64,000 nucleotides of DNA from Actinomycetota bacterium (lineage in GTDB: Bacteria > Actinomycetota > Acidimicrobiia > Acidimicrobiales > JAJPHE01). Within the stretch, counting starts at the first letter, position 1; each line of letters opens with the position of its first letter. Shown piece by piece: positions 16,171 to 24,491 of the stretch. Below the pieces are notes generated by a model. It saw only the letters and a program-made list of their open reading frames with translations, did no database searches and had not been told where the DNA came from. Both the position numbers and the translations under genes were made by a program. The stretch is from contig JAJPHE010000031.1 of assembly GCA_021325435.1 (NCBI GenBank), positions 1-64,000 on the forward strand, read 5' to 3'.

Positions 16171-16198
16171 ACTTGACATAACGAGGATTATGGGCGAT
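16171..16198. other. dif-like chromosome dimer resolution site (right attachment site)
   Basis: ACTTGACATAA CGAGGA TTATGGGCGAT; reversed it reads ATCGCCCATAA TCCTCG TTATGTCAAGT. The layout of an 11-base XerC arm, a 6-base centre and an 11-base XerD arm, with inner CATAA/TTATG, matches E. coli dif (GGTGCGCATAATGTATATTATGTTAAAT). The XerD arm agrees at 9 of 11 positions. Its position between genes fits a real dif. Confidence 0.75.
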
Positions 16199-16304
16199 AG
16201 CTGCCCTCGGCAGGGAACCTGCGAAAGATGCCCGTCTCCCGAACGCGGGGGCTCCGCAACTCCACTCGGAGCGTGCGACGGGACAGCGGTAGCTTGGTCG
16301 GAAC

Positions 16305-18059
16305 ATGTCCCGCCGCATCGACGTCGAGCTGACCAGCGCCCGTGATGACGGCTCCTGGACCTGGCGGGCCGCCGGCGCCCGTCAACCCAAGGGCGTGCTC
16401 GACGGCTCCGTCCTGTACGAGGGCGCCAAGGTCGGCGACGTGGTCCGAGCCGAGGCCGAGTTCGAACTCGAGGGCATCGTCATCACTACCGTCTTCCCGC
16501 CTCGGGCCAAGGAGGCCGAAGCGGAGCGGCTGGAGGTCATCGGTCCCCCCCGCGAGCCCCGGCCGGCGGTGACCACCACATTCGTTCCCCGCACCGAGCG
16601 GCCCCGCAGGGGAGACCGGGGCGCCCCGGGCGACGAGCGCCGCCGCCCGGAACGGCCCCGGGGGGAGAGGCCAGCCCGGGGTCGGACCGATGACGCCGCC
16701 GCTCGTTCAGGCCGGCGCCCGGATCAGGCGACTCGCCGCCCGGAGCGGCGTCCGGCGCGGCCCGGGGACGAGGCGGCCGCCGGGGGAACACCCACCGACC
16801 GGCGGGCTCGCCCTCCGCGCCCCCCGGCTGAGCCGACCCGCCCAGCCCCGAAGCGCCTCACCCCCGGCAACACCCATCGCAACCGCGAGCTCGAAGCGCT
16901 GTCGCCGGAACAGAGGCCGATCGCCGAGCAACTGCTGCGAGGCGGATTGCCGGCGGTCCGCCAGGCCATCGCCACCGAGAACGAGAAGGCGAAGGCCGAA
17001 GGAAGGCCTGCGATCAACCCCGACCAGCTCGTCGCCATGGCCGAGGACCTTCTGCCCCGGCTCAAGACGGCCGCCTGGAGGGACCGGGCCGAGGCGGCCG
17101 CCGCCATCGTCGACGAAATCGGGCTTCGCGATCTGCGGTCCGTGGTTGCCAGCGCCGACGCGTCGGCCCGCGACGATGAGACCCGGATGCTGGCGAGCAC
17201 TTTGCGCCAGGCTCTCGAGCGCCGCTTGGACGAGCAGGGCAAGAGTTGGATCCAGGAGATCGGATCGAATCTGGATGAGGGCCGGGTGGTGCGGGCCCTG
17301 CGCATGTCCGCCCGGCCGCCGGACCCGTCGATCCGGTTCCCGGCCGACCTCGCCTTGCGACTGGCCGAGTCGGCCGCGGCCGCCATGTCGTCCGAAACCC
17401 CCTCCGAGCGGTGGCTCACTCTCCTCGACGCCGTGGCCGCGTCGCCGGTGCGTCGCAACGTGAAGCCGGCTGGCCTGCCCGACAGCCCGAACGAGGACTT
17501 CCTGAACACCGCCCGCCTGGCGTCTGGTCGGGTGCCCGCGGTCGCCACCCTGCTCGGACTGCCGATGCCCCCGCCGCCCGGACCCGCCCACGGTCCGGCT
17601 CGGCATCCCGGCCGTCCCCCTCGCCCCCCTCGCCCGCCCCGACCGGCGCCCCGACGCCCGGAGGAGTCGAGCAGGCGACCCGGTCCCCCAGCCGCGGCCG
17701 ATGGGACCGAGGCGCCCGTCCCTGAACCAGCAGCGACGCGGGAGACGTCGACCCAGGTGGAGCCCACCTCCGGCCAGGTGCCCGTCATGCCGGTCGTTGA
17801 ACCTGCCGCTGAGGTGGCCGTTGCCCCCGCGGTCGAGACGGCGGAGCCGGTCGCCGAGCAGCCGGTTGTCGAGGCGCCGGTCCCCGAGCAGCCGCCGCTG
17901 GAACAGCCCGAGCAAACCGAGGAGCCGGTCGCCGAGCATCCGGTCCCCCAGCAGCCGGTCGCCGAGCAGCCGGTCCCCCAGCAGCCCGAGCAAACCGAGC
18001 AGCCCGTCGCCGAGCAGCCGGCCGTCGAGCTGGCGGCTGAACCGGCGGACCACGAATAG
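16305..18059 (+). CDS. Hypothetical protein with basic disordered middle and repetitive C-terminal tail, 584 aa
   Basis: Three regions are visible. Residues 1-80 form a small beta domain ([51 protein letters not shown]), reminiscent of TRAM/OB RNA-binding folds. About 85-190 are Arg/Pro-rich and disordered. About 190-430 are helical ([36 protein letters not shown]...). The tail alternates Pro/Arg with repeats of VAEQPV and [11 protein letters not shown] basic, RNA-binding role is an inference from composition. It is the first chromosomal gene right of the dif-like site, and its start is about 105 bases beyond it. Confidence 0.7.
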   Translation: MSRRIDVELTSARDDGSWTWRAAGARQPKGVLDGSVLYEGAKVGDVVRAEAEFELEGIVITTVFPPRAKEAEAERLEVIGPPREPRPAVTTTFVPRTERPRRGDRGAPGDERRRPERPRGERPARGRTDDAAARSGRRPDQATRRPERRPARPGDEAAAGGTPTDRRARPPRPPAEPTRPAPKRLTPGNTHRNRELEALSPEQRPIAEQLLRGGLPAVRQAIATENEKAKAEGRPAINPDQLVAMAEDLLPRLKTAAWRDRAEAAAAIVDEIGLRDLRSVVASADASARDDETRMLASTLRQALERRLDEQGKSWIQEIGSNLDEGRVVRALRMSARPPDPSIRFPADLALRLAESAAAAMSSETPSERWLTLLDAVAASPVRRNVKPAGLPDSPNEDFLNTARLASGRVPAVATLLGLPMPPPPGPAHGPARHPGRPPRPPRPPRPAPRRPEESSRRPGPPAAADGTEAPVPEPAATRETSTQVEPTSGQVPVMPVVEPAAEVAVAPAVETAEPVAEQPVVEAPVPEQPPLEQPEQTEEPVAEHPVPQQPVAEQPVPQQPEQTEQPVAEQPAVELAAEPADHE

Positions 18060-18060
18060 C

Positions 18061-18078
18061 CCCGGCCGCCCGGCCGGG
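18061..18078. terminator. GC hairpin
   Basis: CCCGGCCG CC CGGCCGGG, an 8-base perfect stem immediately after the stop at 18059; no T-run. Confidence 0.4.
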
Positions 18079-18112
18079 ACGGCGGCAGCCGAGGATCGGT
18101 AACGTCCCGGCC

Positions 18113-18874
18113 ATGGTCGAATACGAACAGCGTGGCCGCGTCGCGGTCCTAACCATCAACCGCCCGGAGGCCCGCAACGCAGTGAACGGCGAGGTCGCCT
18201 CCGGCATGGAGGCGGCCCTCGACCGCCTCGAATCCGAAGACGACGTCTGGGTCGGCATCGTCACCGGCGCCGGTCCGGTGTTCTCGGCCGGCGCCGACCT
18301 GAAGGCGATCGCCTCCGGGCAGGCTGCTGCCCTCAACACGGAACGGGGCGGGTTCGCGGGCATCGCCCGGCGCTCGCGCACCAAGCCGGTCATCGCCGCC
18401 GTTGACGGTCCGGCCCTGGCGGGTGGATGTGAGATCGCCTTGTCGTGCGACATGATCGTCGCCTCCACCTCGGCGGCCTTCGGGCTGCCCGAGGTCAAGC
18501 GCTCGCTGGTGGCCGCCGCCGGCGGCCTGTTCCGTCTCCCCCGCGCCCTTCCCACCAACATCGCCATGGAGCTCGCCCTCACCGGTGATCCGATTCCTGC
18601 CGAGCGGGCTCACTCCCTCGGGCTGGTCAACGAGCTGGTCGAGCCCGGCAAGGCGGTGGAGGCGGCCGTCGCTCTGGCCGAGCGGATCTGCGCCAACGCT
18701 CCCGTCGCAGTCCGCGAGAGCCGCAAGATCGTCCTGGCCGCGTTGACATCAGACGATGACGCCCTGTGGCGAATGACCGGCGAGGCGTTCGGTCGCGTCG
18801 TCCAGACCGAGGACTTCTCCGAGGGTCCGAAGGCGTTCATCGAGAAGCGCCCGCCGGAGTGGAAGGGGCGGTAG
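18113..18874 (+). CDS. Enoyl-CoA hydratase/isomerase family protein (crotonase fold)
   Basis: 253 residues, full length for the family. It shows [41 protein letters not shown] (oxyanion-hole segment), and [50 protein letters not shown]. The usual catalytic glutamate pair of hydratases is not fully apparent: E in GLPEVK is present, but the position in the AGGCEIAL segment is less certain. It could be a hydratase or another crotonase-type enzyme acting on acyl-CoA. It converges on the NUDIX gene with 5 bases between stops. Confidence 0.9.
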   Translation: MVEYEQRGRVAVLTINRPEARNAVNGEVASGMEAALDRLESEDDVWVGIVTGAGPVFSAGADLKAIASGQAAALNTERGGFAGIARRSRTKPVIAAVDGPALAGGCEIALSCDMIVASTSAAFGLPEVKRSLVAAAGGLFRLPRALPTNIAMELALTGDPIPAERAHSLGLVNELVEPGKAVEAAVALAERICANAPVAVRESRKIVLAALTSDDDALWRMTGEAFGRVVQTEDFSEGPKAFIEKRPPEWKGR

Positions 18875-18879
18875 CGCCG

Positions 18880-19302
18880 TCAGGCGATCACTTCGAGCAC
18901 GCCGTGCTGGTGGAGGAACTCAGCTAGTCCCTCCACCAGCCGTAGCTCGGTGACCTCGTGGAGGGGGACCCAGGCCGCTTCGGCGGCGTCGTCGCCGGCC
19001 ACCGGTTCGGTCGGGTCCATCACCTGGGCCCGGAAGTCGAAGATGACGAAGTGGTGGTCATCGTCGATGCGCTCGACCCAACCCACCAGCTCCTCGCACA
19101 CCGCTTCGAGCCCTGTCTCCTCCCGCAGCTCGCGCACGACGGCTTCGGCCATCGTCTCGCCCCGTTCGACGCGACCACCGGGCACCGACCACTCCCCCGC
19201 CGCCGGGCCCCTCCCCCGCCTCACCAGCAGCAGGCGGTCGTCGTCGACGACCACGACCCCAACGCACAACTGGGGGCCGCCGACGTCGGGGGGACCGATC
19301 AT
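18880..19302 (-). CDS. NUDIX hydrolase
   Basis: 140 residues containing a complete Nudix box, [26 protein letters not shown], which fits G-x5-E-x7-R-E-x2-E-E-x-G and coordinates the metal ion. It should hydrolyse a nucleoside diphosphate linked to another group. The short [29 protein letters not shown] start resembles ADP-ribose or MutT-like members, but specificity cannot be told. Its ATG overlaps the stop of the GNAT gene upstream by 4 bases. Confidence 0.9.
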   Translation of the reverse strand: MIGPPDVGGPQLCVGVVVVDDDRLLLVRRGRGPAAGEWSVPGGRVERGETMAEAVVRELREETGLEAVCEELVGWVERIDDDHHFVIFDFRAQVMDPTEPVAGDDAAEAAWVPLHEVTELRLVEGLAEFLHQHGVLEVIA

Positions 19303-19808
19303 GGGAGCTTCCGGTGCATGACGATGAGCCGGGCGACCAGGCCGGCCTCCTCGAAGAACTGCTTGGCCTCCCTAACCCCGGGAAGAGCCACGGCGTCGAC
19401 GGCGGAGCAGCCCTGCTCGGAGAACCACCCGACCAGGGCGTCCAACATCGCCTCTCCCAGGCCCACTCCTCTGGCCTCGGGTTCGACATAGATCAGCTCG
19501 ACCCGCCCGACGGGTGCCGACCCGATGGGGGCGCCGGTCTCTTGGGGCCGGGGCTCTGGACCCCCACCGACGACCGCCCCGATGCGTCCGACGGCCACCC
19601 CCAGAATGACGTCGTCGACGCAGCCGGCCCACACCGACGCCGTCGGGTCGTCCAGGGCGGCGCCGAGCGCGCCGGTCAGGTCGGCGTCGGCCCAGGCGCC
19701 AATCAGCTGGGGGGCACCCCGGTGGCGGCCGAGCTCGGCGACGGCCATGGCCGCCAGGGCGCCCAGGCGGGGCAGGTCCTCGACCCCGGCCGACCTGACC
19801 TGCTCCAT
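19299..19808 (-). CDS. GNAT family N-acetyltransferase
   Basis: 169 residues. A typical GNAT core is seen: [67 protein letters not shown]. It includes the acetyl-CoA pyrophosphate loop ([12 protein letters not shown], an R/Q-x2-G-x-G/A variant) and the C-terminal strand after FFEEAG. The acceptor is unknown. It overlaps the NUDIX gene by ATGA and lies 4 bases after the stop of the next gene upstream, so these three or four genes form an operon. Confidence 0.85.
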   Translation of the reverse strand: MEQVRSAGVEDLPRLGALAAMAVAELGRHRGAPQLIGAWADADLTGALGAALDDPTASVWAGCVDDVILGVAVGRIGAVVGGGPEPRPQETGAPIGSAPVGRVELIYVEPEARGVGLGEAMLDALVGWFSEQGCSAVDAVALPGVREAKQFFEEAGLVARLIVMHRKLP

Positions 19809-19812
19809 CCGG

Positions 19813-20433
19813 TCACTTCTCCGCCAGCAACTGCTCGGCCTTGCTGAGGATCGTCTTGCGTCCCCGGTGGGCCGCTTCGTAGGAGCGGACCGCCTCGAGT
19901 TCCTGGGGATCTAGCCCGGCCAGGCGCTGCACGACCTGCATGGCCGACAGGGCGTCGTAGCCGGGGATCGACAGGTGGGCGGCCGCCGCGCCGGCAGGAG
20001 GCGCCGGTGGCCGGGCCGGGGCAGCGTCGGCGCCGGCCGAGAGCCGGACCGGGTCCGCTCCCGGACCGGTCCCAGCGGCAGACGGGGCGGCGTCGGTGGG
20101 AGCTGGAGCCGGCCGGCTCGAGGCGCCCGCTGGAGAGCCGGACGGCGGGGGCGGGGAGGCGTCCGCCGACGGACGGGGGGCCTGCCGGCGGGGCGGCCCC
20201 ACCGGCGGGGCGAACCGGTCGACCAGGCCCTTCACCATCTTCTCCGCTTCGGCTTGGAGCTGCGGGGCGGCCATCTCCCCCATCATGCGGGCCATGGTCA
20301 GCTGAGAGGTGAGACGCTGGCGTCCCTTATCCACCAGCTTCGGCATCTCCTCGGTGACCGTGATGAACAGTCCGAACGGTGCGTAGACCAACAGGTCGAG
20401 GGCCTGCTCCAGGGGCGTCTTCTCGTCACTCAC
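19813..20433 (-). CDS. Conserved actinobacterial-type hypothetical protein, 206 aa
   Basis: GTG start at 20433. The N-terminal part, PLEQALDLLVYAPFGLFITVTEEMPKLVDKGRQRLTSQLTMARMMGEMA, is an amphipathic helical segment similar to proteins associated with membranes or lipid bodies in actinobacteria. A Pro/Ala-rich linker (residues 85-150) follows. The C-terminal helix pair SIPGYDALSAMQVVQRLAGLDPQELEAVRSYEAAHRGRKTILSKAEQLLAE looks like a small helical domain. No enzymatic motif was seen. It is first in the operon with the GNAT and NUDIX genes. Confidence 0.7.
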   Translation of the reverse strand: MSDEKTPLEQALDLLVYAPFGLFITVTEEMPKLVDKGRQRLTSQLTMARMMGEMAAPQLQAEAEKMVKGLVDRFAPPVGPPRRQAPRPSADASPPPPSGSPAGASSRPAPAPTDAAPSAAGTGPGADPVRLSAGADAAPARPPAPPAGAAAAHLSIPGYDALSAMQVVQRLAGLDPQELEAVRSYEAAHRGRKTILSKAEQLLAEK

Positions 20434-20477
20434 CTACCTGACCGTAGCGGGCGGCCCGCCCGCCGCTCGACCCCGGG

Positions 20478-20921
20478 TCAGTCGGTGCGGACGATCAGCA
20501 CGTCGCGGTCGGCATGGTGCGACACGTTGTTGGGCACGCTGCCCAGGAGGAAACGGCTGGGCGAGGACATGCCCTTGGACCCGACGACGACCAGGCCGGC
20601 GCCGCAGTCCTCGGCGACCGACAGCAGGACGGTGGTCGGCTCGCCGGCCTCGGCCCGCACGTGAACATCTGATGCTCCCTGCTGGCGGGCCAGCTGGGAG
20701 GAGCGGCGGGCGACCTCCTCGGCGGCGACCCGAGGAGTCGTGGCCCATTTGACGTCCTCGGGCACCCGGTCGGCGCCGGGCTCGGAGCTGTCGTGGTCGG
20801 AGTAGGCGATCACCACCACCAGCCGGTCGGCGCCGGCCGCCGCCAGTTGGGCGGCGTGGGCCACGGCCCGGTCGGCCCGCTCGGAGCCGTCGGTGCCCAC
20901 GACGATCGTTCCCCAAGGCAC
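20478..20921 (-). CDS. Universal stress protein (UspA family)
   Basis: 147 residues, single Usp domain. WGTIVVGTDGSERADRAVAHAAQLAAAGADRLVVVIAYSD is the first strand and nucleotide-binding Asp. LVVVGSKGMSSPSRFLLGSVPNNVSHHADRDVLIVRTD carries G-x2-G-x9-G-S, the ATP-binding signature. It is therefore likely an ATP-binding cytoplasmic stress protein. It sits between the DUF4193 gene and the operon above, on the same strand. Confidence 0.93.
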   Translation of the reverse strand: MPWGTIVVGTDGSERADRAVAHAAQLAAAGADRLVVVIAYSDHDSSEPGADRVPEDVKWATTPRVAAEEVARRSSQLARQQGASDVHVRAEAGEPTTVLLSVAEDCGAGLVVVGSKGMSSPSRFLLGSVPNNVSHHADRDVLIVRTD

Positions 20922-20936
20922 TGGGCTACGCCGCCG

Positions 20937-21392
20937 TCAGACGCAGTCGCGGCACAGCATCCGTTTCGGATCGGCCAGCTGACTGGGGTGCTTCACCAGG
21001 AAGCAGGACTGGCAGACGAACTCGTCGGGCTGCCGGGGCTGAACCTTGGTGCCTGGCTCGCCCCGCTCTTCGGTGTCCGGGACGTCGGGCTCTTCGTCCT
21101 CGTCCTCGACGACGACGAGACGCTCCTTGAGGATCACGTCCAGGCTGGCCTCGACGTCCTCGTCGTCTAGCTCCTCGTCCTCTTCCTCTTCTTCGTCGTC
21201 GGCCTCGGCGGTGCGGACCGTGCCTTCTTCCTCGTCCTCCTCGTCCTCGTCGGCGAGCTCGTCGTCCTCGGACTCGTCGATCAGATCGTCGTCGGCGAAG
21301 TCCTCCAGCTCCTCGTCATCGAGGTCCTCGGGCTCCTCGAGGTCCTCTGGCTCTTCCTCCTCGTCGATCTCGTCGTCGAGGTCGTCCGCCAT
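20937..21392 (-). CDS. DUF4193 family acidic zinc-ribbon-like protein
   Basis: 151 residues. Nearly the whole N-terminal 100 residues are Asp/Glu runs, broken only by a few hydrophobic residues. The C-terminus, PDEFVCQSCFLVKHPSQLADPKRMLCRDCV, has two C-x2-C pairs and is the conserved end of the actinobacterial DUF4193 family. AAGGACGGAACG before ATG 21392 is a fair ribosome binding site. The function is unknown. The very long acidic tract is longer than I would expect for the family and is coded by GAG/GAC runs. Confidence 0.85.
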   Translation of the reverse strand: MADDLDDEIDEEEEPEDLEEPEDLDDEELEDFADDDLIDESEDDELADEDEEDEEEGTVRTAEADDEEEEEDEELDDEDVEASLDVILKERLVVVEDEDEEPDVPDTEERGEPGTKVQPRQPDEFVCQSCFLVKHPSQLADPKRMLCRDCV

Positions 21393-21429
21393 CGTTCCGT
21401 CCTTGGGGGGGTGGTCGAATGCCGGCGGA

Positions 21430-21740
21430 GCATACAGGCCGCCCGGAGCGATTCAGAACGGAGTCAAGAGGGAAACAGAGGGGGGACAATCGGCCCAGGA
21501 AGCCTTTGGTGCCATCCGGTAGCCCGCACTGGTCTCGGCCGACCTGAGGGGTTATTGGGACGTTCTCTACTTGGCTCCCTGGACCGACGGTTCCCTCCTC
21601 AAGGCCCCTCCCGCCGGGCGGGTCCCCTCCCAGAGACGCCGGGCCGTGTACGGCCGAGACCGAGGCTCGGGGCTTCTCGGGACCCGCCGATTTTGCGGGT
21701 CTGGTCGCCGGCCGTCAATAGAGAAAGCCCCGATTTTTTA
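21430..21740 (+). ncRNA. Candidate structured RNA with terminator-like end
   Basis: Gene-free stretch between two minus-strand genes. The + strand ends in CGGGGCTTCTC (21668-21678) paired with GAGAAAGCCCCG (21721-21732). This encloses a smaller GACCCGC/GCGGGTC hairpin (21681-21701) and is followed by six T residues. Upstream hairpins include CCCGCC/GGCGGG and GGCCG TGTA CGGCC. A free-standing RNA or an unread attenuator is possible; I do not recognise RNase P, tmRNA or 6S motifs. The 5' end is a guess. Confidence 0.35.
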
Positions 21741-21798
21741 CGGAGTTTTCGCGCTGGTGACCTTGCCCGGCCGGAGCCCCTCGGCTATGGGCAACCCG

Positions 21799-23439
21799 TC
21801 AACTGCCGAGGCGGCGGCTTTCGGCCCGGCGCTCGGCGTCCAGCCGCTCGAGGCCGACCGCGCCGTGATCGACGAAGCTCATGGCGGCGGCCAGCGCCCG
21901 ATGACCGGCCTGCTCGGCGATGAGCCGGTGCATCTGCTGGGCGACGGCCCGGTATTCCGGGTGGCCCTGCGGACCGGACCGCAGCTCGAGAAGGTGCATC
22001 GCCTCACGGGCGTTCATCTGCATGACGTAGCGGACCCGGTAGCCGAGGGCCACGGCGTAGGCGGCCTGGTCGGGGAACAGCTCGCGCAGGTCGTGATACA
22101 GGTCGGCCGAACGCTCCATCGACTCGGCGTACTCCTCGCCGGCACCGATGGCGGCCACGCTGTCGGGCACGGCGTAGCCGTGCTGCGGAGATAGCGACTG
22201 CCACTCGATCGTCAGCAGGCGGTGACGCTGCAGGTCTCGGAAGGCGCCGTAGTCGGACAGCACGTCGAAGCGGTAGTAGGCGCGCTCGAGCGCCCGGCCC
22301 GGCCGATGCCGGCGGTTCGACCGCTCCCCGGCGTAGGTCCGGATCACCGACAACCGGTCCTCGGCTGACATGGCCGCCACCCGGCGCGCCAGCTGGTCCT
22401 CGGGCAGCGAGGTGTAGGGGTACAGCATGGCCGCCACCACCTTCTCCTCGCCCTCGGGGTCGAAGTCGACGAGGGTGACGAGCGGGCTGTCCTCGGGCTC
22501 CTCGCCCTTCAGCATGCGCAGGGCCAGATCCTCCATGGCCTCTCGGTTGGCCCGGAGGTAGTCGGTCCAGGCCCCGCCCCTCTCGGGGACGTCGACCCGG
22601 CGCAGGAAGGAGGGGATCACCTTGCGCAGCTCTTCCAGCATCAGGTCGGCGTACAGCCGGGCCTCGGGGAGGGGGTGGGCCCTCATGCGCAGCAGGAGTT
22701 GCTCGTAGGCCTGGCCGGTGCCGTAGATGCCGACGTTCGACAGCGCCGCCGCCGGGAGCAGGCCGCGGGCCGAGTCCAGCGCCTTGGCCTTCAGCGACTG
22801 GCGGTGCACGAAATCGGAGTCGCCGGGCTGCTTGGGGTACAGCTCGGCGAAATGGGCCTGGAGCCGGGGCAGCAGGCCGGCGTATGTGTCGAACATCCGG
22901 TCCACGTCGCCGACGTAACGGGCCCCGAGGGGGGAGGCGCCCACGGCCGGGTCGCGGAAGTAGCGGTACCGCCCGTTGTCGAGGCGGGCGGCGTAGGCGA
23001 TGTAGCGGGTGGACTGCTCGAGGTAGGACATGAGCCGGCCCCACTCGAGCACCTTGGTGAGCAGGTTGGAGGCCTGCTCACAGGCCAGATGCACCCCGCC
23101 GAGCTGGGCGACCGAGTCGTCGCCGTACTCGTAGAAGACCCGGGAGTACAGGTCCTCGGCCCGGGCCATGCCCACGGTGGCGTCCACGCTCTGGTCGCCG
23201 GTGACGTCGAGGTCGCCGACGAACTCGTCGAGGAAGAGCCGGCGGAGGCTCTTGGCCGAGCGCGAGTAGCGGGCGAACAACGCCCCCTTCACCACCTCGG
23301 GCAGGTTGACCAGGGCGAAGACGGGCTGGTCCAGGTTGGTGAAGTACCGCCGGAGGATGTCCGCCTCACCGGGCGAGAACTCCTCGGCGACGTAGGGATG
23401 CATGCCCGTCGAAGAGTACGACGGGCCGCCCCCCGGCAT
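21799..23439 (-). CDS. Double-domain ThyX-like protein (FAD-dependent thymidylate synthase superfamily)
   Basis: 546 residues from ATG 23439, preceded by CGGGAG; ATG 23403 is the alternative, and the 776-residue track ORF is a chimera with the neighbouring dehydrogenase. Two ThyX-like domains are visible. The N-terminal one has YGDDSVAQLGGVHLACEQASNLLTK...LMSYLEQSTRYIAYA, keeping the EQSTRY part of the flavin motif but lacking RHR. The C-terminal one has YYRFDVLSDYGAFRDLQRHRLLTIEWQSLSPQHGYAVP, keeping RHR but lacking the S-x-R-Y half. It is over twice the length of classic ThyX. Whether it makes dTMP is unclear. Confidence 0.75.
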   Translation of the reverse strand: MPGGGPSYSSTGMHPYVAEEFSPGEADILRRYFTNLDQPVFALVNLPEVVKGALFARYSRSAKSLRRLFLDEFVGDLDVTGDQSVDATVGMARAEDLYSRVFYEYGDDSVAQLGGVHLACEQASNLLTKVLEWGRLMSYLEQSTRYIAYAARLDNGRYRYFRDPAVGASPLGARYVGDVDRMFDTYAGLLPRLQAHFAELYPKQPGDSDFVHRQSLKAKALDSARGLLPAAALSNVGIYGTGQAYEQLLLRMRAHPLPEARLYADLMLEELRKVIPSFLRRVDVPERGGAWTDYLRANREAMEDLALRMLKGEEPEDSPLVTLVDFDPEGEEKVVAAMLYPYTSLPEDQLARRVAAMSAEDRLSVIRTYAGERSNRRHRPGRALERAYYRFDVLSDYGAFRDLQRHRLLTIEWQSLSPQHGYAVPDSVAAIGAGEEYAESMERSADLYHDLRELFPDQAAYAVALGYRVRYVMQMNAREAMHLLELRSGPQGHPEYRAVAQQMHRLIAEQAGHRALAAAMSFVDHGAVGLERLDAERRAESRRLGS

Positions 23440-23450
23440 GCGGACTCCCG

Positions 23451-24434
23451 TCAGTGTCGGATGACGATCTTGCCCAGCTGAGCGCCGGCCTGCAGCCGCT
23501 CGAGGGCTTCCGGGAAGGACCCCAGGCCGTCGACCACCTCGTCCACGACTACGGGCAGGCCCTGGGCCACCAGCGCGGTGACCTGGTCGAACTCGGCGTA
23601 GGAGCCCATGGTCGAGCCGATGATCTCGTGCTGCTTGAAGAACAGGCGGGGCAGGGAGATCTCCACTTTCGAGCCGGCGGTGCCCCCGCAGGTCACCAAC
23701 CGGCCGCCGGGGGCGAGCGCCCGCAGCGACCGGTCCCACGTCGCCGCCCCGACGTTCTCGAACACGACGTCGGCCCGGACCCCGAAATCCTGGTTGGAGT
23801 CGAGAGCCTCGTCGGCGCCGAGCTCCAGCGCCCGGGCTCGCTTGGCCTCGTCGCGAGACGTCGCCACCACCCGTGCCCCCATGGCGGCGCCGAGCACCAG
23901 GCCGGCCGAGGAGACCCCGCCCCCGACCCCCACGACCAGCAAGGTCTCGCCGGCCCGCAGGCGGGCCCGGCGCAGCATGCGCCAGGCGGTCAGGTAGGCG
24001 AGCGGGTAGGCGGCGCACTCCTCCCAGCTGCGCCCCGGCGGGCGGGGCCGGACGTTGGCCGCCGGCACCACCACCGACTCGGCGTGGGCGCCCCAGCGAT
24101 GCTCCCCGAGAATGCCGAAGTCGGCGCACAGCGGCGATTCTCCCGACAGGCAGACCGGGCAGCTCCGGCAGGACACCGCCGGGTTGACGACGACCTCGTC
24201 ACCGACCGAAACGTCCTCGACGGCCTCCCCTACCGCCTCGACCACCCCGGCGGCGTCCGCCCCCGGCACGTGGGGCACGTGCGGTCGGGGCATCCCCCTG
24301 GTCACCCACAGGTCCATGTGGTTGAGGGCGCTGGCCACCACCCGCACGGCGACCTGGCCGGGGTCGGGGTCGGGGAGGTCGATGGTGCCGAAGCGGTAGT
24401 CCCCGGGGGACTCGTCGAGGATCCAGGACTTCAC
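23451..24434 (-). CDS. Zinc-dependent alcohol dehydrogenase-like (MDR) oxidoreductase
   Basis: About 327 residues; GTG 24434 (MKSWILDESPGDYRFG) is preferred to the track TTG 24443, because MDR proteins usually begin this way. Catalytic domain: NHMDLWVTRGMP...HVPGADAAGVVEAVG. The structural zinc lobe CRSCPVCLSGESPLC has four cysteines. Rossmann motif: LLVVGVGGGVSSAGLVLGAAMGARVVATSRDEAKRARALELGADEALD. It should oxidise or reduce an alcohol or aldehyde with NAD(P)H; the substrate is unknown. The stop lies 11 bases before the ThyX-like start, so they are probably co-transcribed. Confidence 0.9.
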   Translation of the reverse strand: MKSWILDESPGDYRFGTIDLPDPDPGQVAVRVVASALNHMDLWVTRGMPRPHVPHVPGADAAGVVEAVGEAVEDVSVGDEVVVNPAVSCRSCPVCLSGESPLCADFGILGEHRWGAHAESVVVPAANVRPRPPGRSWEECAAYPLAYLTAWRMLRRARLRAGETLLVVGVGGGVSSAGLVLGAAMGARVVATSRDEAKRARALELGADEALDSNQDFGVRADVVFENVGAATWDRSLRALAPGGRLVTCGGTAGSKVEISLPRLFFKQHEIIGSTMGSYAEFDQVTALVAQGLPVVVDEVVDGLGSFPEALERLQAGAQLGKIVIRH

Positions 24435-24491
24435 GCCGGCCAAGCTACCGGCGACGCTCCCCTCCCCGGCCGGGTGGGCGACCAGCCGCGG

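Larger units (their letters stand above)
14228..16187. mobile_element. 1,960-base element integrated at dif, probable Xer-exploiting integrative element
   Basis: The DNA between equivalent points of the two dif-like sites. It holds only leftward small ORFs of accessory type (zinc finger, zinc knuckles, two HTH proteins, one unknown) and a 320-base repeat-rich noncoding stretch. It has no recognisable integrase, transposase or Rep gene and no terminal inverted repeats, which argues against an insertion sequence. Elements of this kind rely on host XerC/XerD. If excised, the circle would carry ACTTGACATAACGAGGATGCTCGGGACG and the chromosome would regain ACTTTACATAACGAGGATTATGGGCGAT. Confidence 0.65.

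Noticed and set aside
14228-16187. Insertion sequence or transposon
   Set aside because: No transposase, no terminal inverted repeats and no short target duplication; the flanking repeats have dif structure instead.
17850-18050. Tandem GAGCAGCCGGTC repeats as a DNA repeat element
   Set aside because: They are in-frame codons of the [13 protein letters not shown] tail of the 584-residue protein.
21046-21522. Serine-run plus-strand ORF
   Set aside because: It is the opposite strand of the Asp/Glu runs of the DUF4193 gene.
21430-21740. RNase P RNA, tmRNA or a known riboswitch
   Set aside because: None of the conserved sequence blocks of these RNAs could be found, and no plus-strand gene follows at a suitable distance.
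21799-24129. 776-residue ORF as one protein
   Set aside because: Its first 230 residues are an Arg/Gly-rich reading of the dehydrogenase gene in another frame. The real ThyX-like protein starts at 23439.
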